Below are positions 21,020 through 26,205 of a stretch of DNA of 26,205 nucleotides, one piece after another. The translations under genes and the position numbers were made by a program. This DNA is from CAZDDW01 sp964480695. Lineage in GTDB: Bacteria > Patescibacteriota > Patescibacteriia > UBA9934 > CAZDDW01. The stretch's first letter is position 1; each line of letters starts with the position of its first letter. The notes under the pieces were generated by a model, which did no database searches, was not told the DNA's origin, and was given only the letters and a program-made list of their open reading frames with translations. The DNA is taken from positions 1 to 26,205 of the forward strand of contig CAYZPO010000007.1 in assembly GCA_964480695.1 (NCBI GenBank), written 5' to 3'.

Positions 21020-22111
21020 ATGATCAATCAAAATCGTTTGGTGAAAAATTTTATTAAGTTGGGAGCGATTGATAGTCCTTCAGGAAAAGAAGGGAAGATC
21101 GTGACCGAGCTGGTGCGTCAGTTGCGCCCGCTTTGTGATTCTGTGAAGCAAGACAAGTTGGGAAATGTTTTGTGTCGAGTTAAAGGTAACGGGAACCCCT
21201 TGCTTTTGTCAGCTCACACAGATACTATTTTTTCGAATAACGGACGCAAGCCTAAAGTAGTCAAAGGCGTGATTTCATGTCAGGGCAAGGCTTTGTGTGG
21301 AGCCGATAACAAAGCTGCAGTAGCAGCGATTCTAGAAGCTTTGCAATCCTGTCGAGAAAATAAAATTGAACTGCCGACTTTAGAGCTTTTGTTCACAGTT
21401 CAAGAAGAGATCGGTCTGGTTGGGGTGCGTAATTTTGATCGTCGACAACTAAAAGCTAAAGAAGGCTTATGTTTTGATCGTGGGGACGATATATCAACTA
21501 TAGTCACAGCCTCACCTTTTATAGAAACTTTTCAGATTGAGTTTTTAGGAAGAGCTGCTCATGCCGGAGCTCATCCTGATGAAGGGGTCGACGCCATTGC
21601 AGCAGTAGCCTGGTTTATAAATCAGTTCAAAACCGGTCAGGTGAATAAAGATACAACCATGAATTTTGGAACGGTCCAGGGTGGAACTGCAGTTAATGTT
21701 GTCTCAGATCTATGTTCTGTGACTGGGGAGATTCGAAGTATTGATAATAATAAAAAGAAGCAGATGATCGCGAAGATGAAACATAATTTGGTTCAGGTCA
21801 AGAAAAAATTTGGAGTCAAAACAAAATACACCCAGACTTTTAGTATGGCTGGATATCGTTTTACTGCTTCGACTCCGCTGATTAAAGAAATCAAGCGGGT
21901 TCATAAAAAATTGGGCTGGAAAACCAAGCCGCAGGTTTCTACGGCTGGTGCTGATGCCAACTGGTTGAATGGGTGGGGAATCACCACAATTAATACTGGG
22001 TATGGAGCTAAACACACGCATTCCAACCAGGAAGAGATTAGCGTGCGACAGTTAACTCGCTTAGCTCAATTTATTGAAGTCTTTATTAAAGAACGTGCAG
22101 AAAGGGGATAA
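21020..22111 (+). CDS. M20-family metallopeptidase, PepT-like
   Basis: A 363-residue zinc peptidase of the M20 (peptidase T-like) group. Metal ligands and catalytic residues fit: His in LLLSAHTDTI, the bridging Asp in CGADNKAA, the Glu pair in FTVQEEIGLVG, Asp in CFDRGDD, and the terminal His in GYGAKHTHS. The lid/dimerisation domain (IEFLGRAAHAGAHPDEGVDA) is present between the two halves of the catalytic domain. It probably trims di- or tripeptides in the cytosol for amino-acid salvage. I start it at 21020 because the upstream ATG at 21008 falls in the -10 box. No Shine-Dalgarno and no clear terminator are seen. Confidence 0.88.
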   Translation: MINQNRLVKNFIKLGAIDSPSGKEGKIVTELVRQLRPLCDSVKQDKLGNVLCRVKGNGNPLLLSAHTDTIFSNNGRKPKVVKGVISCQGKALCGADNKAAVAAILEALQSCRENKIELPTLELLFTVQEEIGLVGVRNFDRRQLKAKEGLCFDRGDDISTIVTASPFIETFQIEFLGRAAHAGAHPDEGVDAIAAVAWFINQFKTGQVNKDTTMNFGTVQGGTAVNVVSDLCSVTGEIRSIDNNKKKQMIAKMKHNLVQVKKKFGVKTKYTQTFSMAGYRFTASTPLIKEIKRVHKKLGWKTKPQVSTAGADANWLNGWGITTINTGYGAKHTHSNQEEISVRQLTRLAQFIEVFIKERAERG

Positions 22112-22196
22112 CCTTGGGGATAATGCTGTGGACGGTGGGAGGACAACTTATTTGATAAGCTCGAGAAAATTTGGCCGAGTATAGCACAAAAAATGG

Positions 22197-22471
22197 TATA
22201 ATATAAACGCTTCAGAAACGGTTGGTAACTGTATTGGGTCAAATTTCAACATTTTTTTGAATCATTTGTCAGCCCTAGGTTGACCTAGATTCAACGGTTC
22301 GCGTCTGGTTGGGGCGTGTTGATCGGCTCAGGCTGATCGGCTCGTATCTATTCCAGGTATCCCGTTTGGGAAGAGCCAATTGCAGCCCAACCGTCCATGA
22401 AGCACCAAAGAAGATGTGTCCCCTTGTGTAGTCCGACAAGCCTACAGAAGGATCGACGCTTCTTCTTTTTT
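22197..22471 (+). ncRNA. Candidate structured RNA, unidentified
   Basis: A perfect TATAAT (22197-22202; -35 weak) is followed by about 260 bases with several stems: TTGAATC (22257-22263) with GATTCAA (22288-22294) enclosing CTAGG-ttga-CCTAG; GGTTGGG (22307-22313) with CCCAACC (22386-22392) enclosing GGCTC (22339-22343) with GAGCC (22373-22377); and the terminator at 22408-22471. A 9-base direct repeat GATCGGCTC (22321 and 22335) gives two alternative partners for GAGCC. It could be a stand-alone RNA or a leader of the next gene. It shows no tmRNA, RNase P or SRP signature. A 33-codon basic ORF at 22397-22498 runs through the terminator and is probably incidental. Confidence 0.45.
22408..22471 (+). 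terminator. Terminator-like hairpin before the amidotransferase gene
   Basis: AAGAAG (22408-22413) with CTTCTT (22459-22464), GTCC (22418) with GGAT (22450), and TGTAG (22427-22431) with CTACA (22442-22446), followed by CTTTTTT. A competing GAAGC/GCTTC pairing (22399, 22458) exists. Confidence 0.55.
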
Positions 22472-22504
22472 ATGTTAATAATAGAGAGTAGCGTGTAGGA
22501 CTAT

Positions 22505-23236
22505 ATGGCTAAAGATCGAGATAAAATTAAAGTCCTGTTTCTGCAAGTGCGGGATGATGAAATGAAAGAACACGAATTTTTGTGTTTTGATAATTTGATC
22601 GATATTCCGCAAGAAAATTTCATTCGGGTTGATGTTTTTCGTGATCCGCTTGATACCTCGGTTTTAAGTGGAATCGATGCTGTAATTCTTTCTGGGACCG
22701 GGCACTATTTTAATGGCGGAGGGCATCCAACAACCTTGCCAGCGCTGGTGGATCTAGTGAAAGAAATTCGAGCCAGGAAGATTCCGATGTTGGCTCTTGG
22801 GTATGGTCATCAGGTCGTGGCCACAACTTTTGAAGGAGTGGTTGTTCAGGATCCGGCCTTGAAGGAGATAGGAACGATCGAGATGTCAGTTACTGATGAA
22901 GGGAAAACGGATCCGATTTTCAGCAAGCTTCCAGAAAAGTTTTTAGTACAGATCGGACACAATCACAGTGTTACCGCTGGTCCTGACGGGGCAGTTGATA
23001 TGGTCAGCCATCACGACGATTGTTGTGAGGCTTTCTTGTTTCCAGAAGAAAAAATTTATGCTTTGCAGTTTCATCCGGAGTTGGAACGTAAAGACGCCGT
23101 GATTCGGTTGACGTACTATAAGAGAAAGTATTTTGATCAGGTCGAAGAGCTAGATAAAATTATTAGTGAGTTGAAAAATTCTCCAGAAGCCATTAAAATC
23201 CCAGACCTATTCATTTCTGAAGTGGTTTGTAAATAA
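22505..23236 (+). CDS. Class I glutamine amidotransferase-fold protein lacking the Cys nucleophile
   Basis: A 243-residue protein with the class I GATase fold: DAVILSGTGHYFNGG (oxyanion-type Gly-rich turn), the nucleophile-elbow region PMLALGYGHQVVA, and the C-terminal FHPELE with the His and Glu of the catalytic triad. In active enzymes the elbow reads G-x-C-x-G-x-Q. Here the Cys position is Gly99 (LGYGHQ), so glutamine hydrolysis by the usual mechanism is ruled out. It may be a binding or regulatory protein. It has no partner synthetase beside it. No Shine-Dalgarno precedes the ATG. A structured RNA candidate with a terminator ends 33 bases upstream and might control it. The stop codon lies in the T-tract of the opposing terminator. 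Confidence 0.82.
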   Translation: MAKDRDKIKVLFLQVRDDEMKEHEFLCFDNLIDIPQENFIRVDVFRDPLDTSVLSGIDAVILSGTGHYFNGGGHPTTLPALVDLVKEIRARKIPMLALGYGHQVVATTFEGVVVQDPALKEIGTIEMSVTDEGKTDPIFSKLPEKFLVQIGHNHSVTAGPDGAVDMVSHHDDCCEAFLFPEEKIYALQFHPELERKDAVIRLTYYKRKYFDQVEELDKIISELKNSPEAIKIPDLFISEVVCK

Positions 23237-23278
23237 AAAGAGGAAACCACGAGGGGGTGCTGAGCACCGGCCTCGCGG
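23233..23278 (-). terminator. Terminator of the GC-rich unknown gene
   Basis: Read on the minus strand: CCGCGAG (23278-23272) with CTCGTGG (23253-23247), enclosing GGTGCT/AGCACC, then TTTCCTCTTTTTATT. There is no T-tract on the plus side, so it serves only the minus-strand gene. Confidence 0.78.
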
Positions 23279-23335
23279 CTGAAGGGCTGGCCCGGAGTTG
23301 TGTGGGTCAGTTTTTGGTTGTCGCGGGTCGTGACG

Positions 23336-24013
23336 CTACTCGCTACTCTCGAACAGGGGTCGGCTGGTGGTCTCGACCTCCACGTCGTCGCAGGGCTCGC
23401 CGGTAACCGCATCGATCACTGGTATTGGACCCATGCCGACTGTGGTCACCTGTTGCTCCGTGCCGTCCTGGAAGCGAAGGGTGGTTTCGTGGATCATGCC
23501 GTCTGACCACTGCCCGGTCGGGGCATGGGTTTCTGCGTCCTGGCCTGAATCCCTGGGACGCAGGATTTTGTTAGCCTGCTGCAGAAGCCAGACCCCTTGG
23601 TGCGGGTTGATCCGTCCGTCCTTGGCTGCGGTCATCAGGTAGAGCAGCAATCGCTTCATGGACCGAGCCGTGTAGGGCTCGTCCTGGCCGGGCAGAGTTA
23701 CCAGAGCGTGCTGCTCTGATTCGACTGGGGTGAGACTGACGTCGCCGGGCTCGAAGTCGTCCGGTAGCTCCATGGCGCAGAACTCTTCGATCATCGCGCT
23801 TGTGGTCTCAGCCATACGGGCCGTGTGTTCGGTCAGGACCCGCATCATGGCCTTGGCCGCTGTGGTCTGACCTCGGTGGTTCAGGGCGCCGATAGCTGCG
23901 TATCCACGCTGGAGGTGTGGGACAAGGATCTCTCTCCCGTTGTCCAGCTGGAAGACCAGGAAGATCTTCCCGATCAATCTGGTCATAGAGTTGCTTCCAG
24001 TGGCGACTTGCAT
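23336..24013 (-). CDS. GC-rich hypothetical protein, 225 residues
   Basis: A soluble protein with no signal or membrane segment. It starts MQVATGSNSMTRLIGKIFLVF, has a helical middle (AKAMMRVLTEHTARMAETTSAM, split: AKAMMRVLTEHT, ARMAETTSAM), and an acidic C-terminus. I do not recognise the family. Start choice: the ATG at 24013 has a full Shine-Dalgarno (AGGAGGA, 5 nt upstream) and sits about 46 nt after a predicted transcription start, whereas the longer frame runs back through the promoter. An in-frame ATG at 24036 lacks a ribosome site. Its GC content and codon choice differ sharply from murA and the amidotransferase gene on either side. It ends in a strong terminator, so it is a self-contained single-gene unit. 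Confidence 0.75.
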   Translation of the reverse strand: MQVATGSNSMTRLIGKIFLVFQLDNGREILVPHLQRGYAAIGALNHRGQTTAAKAMMRVLTEHTARMAETTSAMIEEFCAMELPDDFEPGDVSLTPVESEQHALVTLPGQDEPYTARSMKRLLLYLMTAAKDGRINPHQGVWLLQQANKILRPRDSGQDAETHAPTGQWSDGMIHETTLRFQDGTEQQVTTVGMGPIPVIDAVTGEPCDDVEVETTSRPLFESSE

Positions 24014-24037
24014 AGCGGTCCTCCTAGACCTATTCAT

Positions 24038-24051
24038 ATCGCTAGAGCGAT
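24038..24051. promoter_or_regulatory. Palindrome, possible operator or leader hairpin
   Basis: ATCGCTagAGCGAT, a perfect 6-bp inverted repeat with a 2-base centre. It lies just downstream of the predicted start (about 24059) of the GC-rich minus-strand gene and upstream of its Shine-Dalgarno. It could be an operator or a small hairpin in the leader. Confidence 0.45.
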
Positions 24052-24065
24052 AGATGTTTGCTTTG

Positions 24066-24094
24066 ACCGTAGCGCCTTTCATTCCCTTTGTCAA
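24066..24094 (-). promoter_or_regulatory. Promoter of the GC-rich unknown gene
   Basis: On the minus strand: perfect TTGACA (24094-24089), 17-nt spacer, TACGGT (24071-24066). Its -35 box overlaps the -35 of the divergent murA promoter. Confidence 0.7.
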
Positions 24095-24117
24095 GGTAAA
24101 GGGCTTTATGTTAAGCT
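24088..24117 (+). promoter_or_regulatory. Putative murA promoter
   Basis: TTGTCA (24088-24093), 18-nt spacer, TAAGCT (24112-24117). This places the start about 10 nt before the ATG at 24134 and makes the alternative TTG at 24122 unlikely. Confidence 0.5.
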
Positions 24118-24133
24118 GTGATTGATAAACGAT

Positions 24134-25435
24134 ATGGACCAATTTTTAATCACTGGCGGGAAGCCGCTGAAAGGGGAGGTGGAGTTGTCTGGCGCGAAGA
24201 ATGCAGCGTCGAAATTGTTGTTGGCTTCTTTGCTCACAGATGAAGAGGTTGTGGTTAGTAATGTTCCAAAGCAGCGAGAGACCGCGATCACGCAGGAGAT
24301 TCTGGAAACTGTTGGTTCGACTGTGAACTGGGATGATCATACCGTTACAGCATGTCTCGCATCAGTGACAAATACTGAAGTGACTAAGTTATCTCGGAAG
24401 AATCGATTAAGTGTTCTCGCGATCGCACCGTTGTTGCATCGTTCTGGCGAAGCTACTGTGCCGATTGTTGGTGGTGACAAGATCGGTCCACGACCAGTTA
24501 ACTTTCATACTGACGCGTTAGAGAAAATGGGAGCCAAGTTTGAGTCTCGGGGCGATGCGTATCACGCAACTGTAGACGGCCGGCTCAAAGGAGCTTTGAT
24601 CGAACTGCCATATCCTTCAGTGGGCGCGACCGAAACCTGTATCTTCGCCGGCGTCTTGGCTAAGGGTCGGACTGTGATTCGCAACGCAGCCACAGAGCCA
24701 GAGATTTTTCTTTTGATTCAGATGTTGCAGAAAATGGGAGCGATTATTGAGCCGCGCTCTGGTCGTATAGTCGAGATTACTGGAGTTGATAAATTACATG
24801 GATGTCAGATTGAGGTTTTTGCTGATCCGTTAGAGGCAGCAAGTTATGCCTGTGCAGCGATTGCCACGCGCGGGGAAGTATTTGTCCGCGGAGCACGACA
24901 TGAACAGATGATTACTTATTTGAATGCCGTGCGTCGACTGGGTGGAGTATACGAAGTTCAAGACGACGGGATCTTGTTCAAAGCCAACGGAGATTATCAC
25001 AGCATTGATATCGAGACTGACACTTATCCTGGGTTCCGTACGGACTGGATGCAACCGTTTGTTGTTTTACTCACACAAGCCAAAGGCGTGTCACGTGTTC
25101 ACGAGACCGTGTTTGATGATCGACTTGGTTTCACCAAAACTCTGAACGAAATGGGAGCTGACATTGAACGGTCGTACAAATGCCTTGGAGAACTACCATG
25201 TCGCTTCAAAGATCAAAACCACATGCACTCTGCTGTGGTCAATGGCCCGACAAAATTGTCAGCGACCGAGATCGAAGTACCAGACATCAGAGCTGGTCTG
25301 GCTTTGGTGTTAGCTGCTCTGGTTGCAGAAGGAACTTCTAAACTCACTGGCATTGAACACTTAGATCGCGGCTACGAGCGGTTGGAAGAGAAGTTGCGAG
25401 GCATTGGGGCGGAGATTAGTCGAGAGTCTTCTTAG
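24134..25435 (+). CDS. murA: UDP-N-acetylglucosamine 1-carboxyvinyltransferase MurA, Asp115 variant
   Basis: First committed step of peptidoglycan synthesis: transfers enolpyruvate from PEP to UDP-GlcNAc. At 433 residues it is of usual length. The N-terminal substrate motif is present (LSGAKNAASK, Lys22 and Asn23). The active-site loop reads VGGDKIGPRPVNFH, with Asp115 in place of the Cys of E. coli MurA. Enzymes with Asp here (for example in Mycobacterium and Chlamydia) are active and insensitive to fosfomycin. The second-domain motifs DGRLKGALIELPYPSVGATE and the C-terminal LTGIEHLDRGYERLEEKL follow. I chose the ATG at 24134 over TTG at 24122. The stop codon is the first part of a palindromic hairpin. 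Confidence 0.96.
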   Translation: MDQFLITGGKPLKGEVELSGAKNAASKLLLASLLTDEEVVVSNVPKQRETAITQEILETVGSTVNWDDHTVTACLASVTNTEVTKLSRKNRLSVLAIAPLLHRSGEATVPIVGGDKIGPRPVNFHTDALEKMGAKFESRGDAYHATVDGRLKGALIELPYPSVGATETCIFAGVLAKGRTVIRNAATEPEIFLLIQMLQKMGAIIEPRSGRIVEITGVDKLHGCQIEVFADPLEAASYACAAIATRGEVFVRGARHEQMITYLNAVRRLGGVYEVQDDGILFKANGDYHSIDIETDTYPGFRTDWMQPFVVLLTQAKGVSRVHETVFDDRLGFTKTLNEMGADIERSYKCLGELPCRFKDQNHMHSAVVNGPTKLSATEIEVPDIRAGLALVLAALVAEGTSKLTGIEHLDRGYERLEEKLRGIGAEISRESS

Positions 25436-25482
25436 GGAACTTGTTCCCGTTTTGATACGACGCCAACAAGTTGGCTGAGAAG
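25435..25482 (+). repeat. Hairpin pair at the murA stop, same family as after trxB
   Basis: GGGAAC-tt-GTTCCC (25435-25448), then CGTTTTGA, then ACGCCAAC-aa-GTTGGC (25460-25475) with CTGAGAAGA after it. The flanks (CGTTTTGA; ACGCCA...TGGCT-AGAAGA) match those of hairpins A and B at 9701-9757 and 16370-16433, while the inner stem letters differ. Confidence 0.7.
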
Positions 25483-25492
25483 AACAGAAACC

Positions 25493-25526
25493 AAAAACCA
25501 CGACGTGTCCCGTCGTAGTTTTTATT
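25493..25526. terminator. Two-sided terminator between murA and rpmB
   Basis: ACGACG (25500-25505) with CGTCGT (25511-25516) around TGTCC. TTTTTATT follows on the plus side and, on the minus strand, GGTTTTTGG. Confidence 0.7.
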
Positions 25527-25540
25527 CTACTCACTACCTA

Positions 25541-25771
25541 TTACTTGCTCTTCTTCGACCGCACACCAACCTTAGGCTTAGCTCCTAGTTTCAAAGTGAA
25601 TCCTTCCTTGGTTGAAGACTTCAAACATTTGGTACAAAGCTTTACTTTCTTGCCATCAATGGTTTTATTTTGCAAATTGACCTTCTGTCGGCGCTTGGTA
25701 GCGATCATGGACTTGGAACGACTCTGAGCAGAGAGCGGACCGCGGCCACACGCGTCACAAAATTTCGACAT
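25541..25771 (-). CDS. rpmB: Large-subunit ribosomal protein bL28, zinc-binding form
   Basis: A 76-residue bL28. It begins MSKFCDACGRGPLSAQSRSK and carries the conserved NATKRR-type segment (here MIATKRRQKVNLQ). Two Cys pairs, CDAC near the N-terminus and CTKC in the second half, form the zinc ribbon of the C+ paralogue type. I start at the ATG at 25771, where the family begins; an in-frame ATG five codons upstream (25786) is less likely. The promoter at 25805-25833 leaves a leader of about 27 nt. No Shine-Dalgarno is seen. Confidence 0.93.
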   Translation of the reverse strand: MSKFCDACGRGPLSAQSRSKSMIATKRRQKVNLQNKTIDGKKVKLCTKCLKSSTKEGFTLKLGAKPKVGVRSKKSK

Positions 25772-25804
25772 ATTTCTAGAAATCATTAAATCAATAACGT
25801 CGAG

Positions 25805-25833
25805 ATACTATCATGCTCGACCATTTTTGGCAA
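25805..25833 (-). promoter_or_regulatory. Promoter of rpmB
   Basis: On the minus strand: TTGCCA (25833-25828), 17-nt spacer, TAGTAT (25810-25805). It overlaps the divergent promoter of the M50 protease gene. Confidence 0.72.
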
Positions 25834-25845
25834 GTGGGGTAGAAT
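25817..25845 (+). promoter_or_regulatory. Promoter of the M50 protease gene, leaderless
   Basis: TCGACC (25817-25822), 17 nt, TAGAAT (25840-25845), ending 6 nt before the ATG at 25852. The predicted mRNA starts at the start codon. Confidence 0.62.
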
Positions 25846-25851
25846 GGGGTC

Positions 25852-26205
25852 ATGTTTTTATCTTTGATCTACAACAACCCGGCTTTAGGGATCGCTTGGA
25901 TCCTGGCAATTCTGATTGCTTTGACTGTGCATGAGTTTTCGCACGGCTTAGCTGCTCGAATGCGCGGTGATTTAACTGCTGAGCGCGCTGGTCGGTTAAC
26001 CTTGAATCCGTTGGCCCACATTGACTGGATGGGATTTATTCCACTCCTGCTTTTAGGTTTTGGTTGGGCCAAGCCAGTGCCGTACAATCCAAATAATTTA
26101 AAAAATCCGAAATGGGATTCGGTAATCGTTGGATTGGCTGGACCAGCGTCGAATTTAATCCTAGCAGTTCTGGCCGGAATCGCCTTACGTGTCATTATCG
26201 TCACC
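25852..26205 (+). CDS. Site-2-protease-family (M50) membrane metalloprotease, 3'-truncated by window edge
   Basis: The first 118 residues of a multi-pass membrane protein; the frame is open at the window end. A first membrane helix carries the zinc motif HEFSH (27-31), followed by GLAARMRGDLTAERAGRLTL and NPLAHIDWMGFIPLL, the arrangement of the small site-2-protease homologues (the rhomboid-independent M50B group without a PDZ domain, often called YwhC-like). Another helix starts at SVIVGLAGPASNLILAVLAG; the Gly-Pro-x-x-Asn there is typical. The second metal-ligand Asp would lie beyond the window. It would cleave membrane proteins within the bilayer; the target is unknown. It is divergent from rpmB, with interlocking promoters. 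Confidence 0.92.
   Translation, partial: MFLSLIYNNPALGIAWILAILIALTVHEFSHGLAARMRGDLTAERAGRLTLNPLAHIDWMGFIPLLLLGFGWAKPVPYNPNNLKNPKWDSVIVGLAGPASNLILAVLAGIALRVIIVT

Noticed and set aside
19580..21031. Long minus-strand ORFs (222 and 163 codons) opposite the ATP-grasp gene
   Set aside because: High GC removes stop codons from other frames. The plus frame has ATP-grasp motifs, a ribosome site, promoter and terminator; the minus frames have none of these.
22115..22145. A replication-origin-like DnaA box cluster after the M20 peptidase
   Set aside because: Only loose resemblances to TTATCCACA are present, and no repeated boxes or AT-rich unwinding stretch.
22397..22498. A 33-codon ORF with a run of four Phe
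   Set aside because: The Phe run is simply the terminator T-tract translated. The ORF has no ribosome site and ends just before the next start codon, so I mention it only under the RNA candidate.

Overview
The window looks like a chromosomal stretch from a Candidate Phyla Radiation (Patescibacteria) bacterium with a mid-range GC content. This is inferred from gene forms rather than a marker tree: a prolyl-tRNA synthetase without its editing insertion, a short TruB without a PUA tail, a MurA with Asp at the catalytic Cys position, an enlarged nucleoside diphosphate kinase, the RNase Y/YmdB pair, and housekeeping genes scattered singly with no long operons. I cannot place it more precisely.

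Layout. 1-1528: 3' part of proS overlapping a small lipoprotein-like gene. 1554-4452: a minus-strand block (rny, ymdB, HU) behind a two-sided terminator. 4741-4990: tRNA-Val(CAC) and tRNA-Gly(GCC) from one strong promoter. 4989-5639: truB (minus). 5640-6376: a hairpin-rich stretch and a doubtful small ORF. 6377-11478: infB, trxA, trxB, a glutamate dehydrogenase-type gene and a rhodanese-like gene. 11563-11896: a coupled pair of tiny ORFs. 12008-18695: leuS, an MFS transporter, a short UDP-sugar-dehydrogenase-like gene and comEC. 18756-19352: ndk (minus). 19417-20911: an ATP-grasp gene behind an attenuator-like leader. 20931-23236: an M20 peptidase, a structured RNA candidate and an amidotransferase-fold gene. 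23336-26205: an unknown GC-rich gene (minus), murA, rpmB (minus) and the start of a site-2-type protease.

Two styles of gene expression coexist. Many housekeeping genes (infB, trxA, leuS, the rhodanese, the UDP-sugar-dehydrogenase-like gene, the M20 peptidase, the M50 protease; truB and ndk less clearly) have a -10 box ending only 6-10 nt before the start codon and no Shine-Dalgarno sequence, as expected for leaderless mRNAs. Three isolated, GC-richer genes of unknown role (11678, 19634, 24013 minus) instead have a perfect TTGACA, a real 5' leader and a clear Shine-Dalgarno. The 19634 leader holds a 20-codon peptide ORF with a Phe-Phe-Phe-Leu run and two mutually exclusive hairpins, the layout of a transcription attenuator.

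The most unusual structural feature is a set of short palindromic elements. Copies lie between genes (after trxB, after the rhodanese gene, at the murA stop), and close relatives of two of them lie in frame inside comEC, which carries a third hairpin pair as well. All three comEC segments fall in linkers or loops of the protein.
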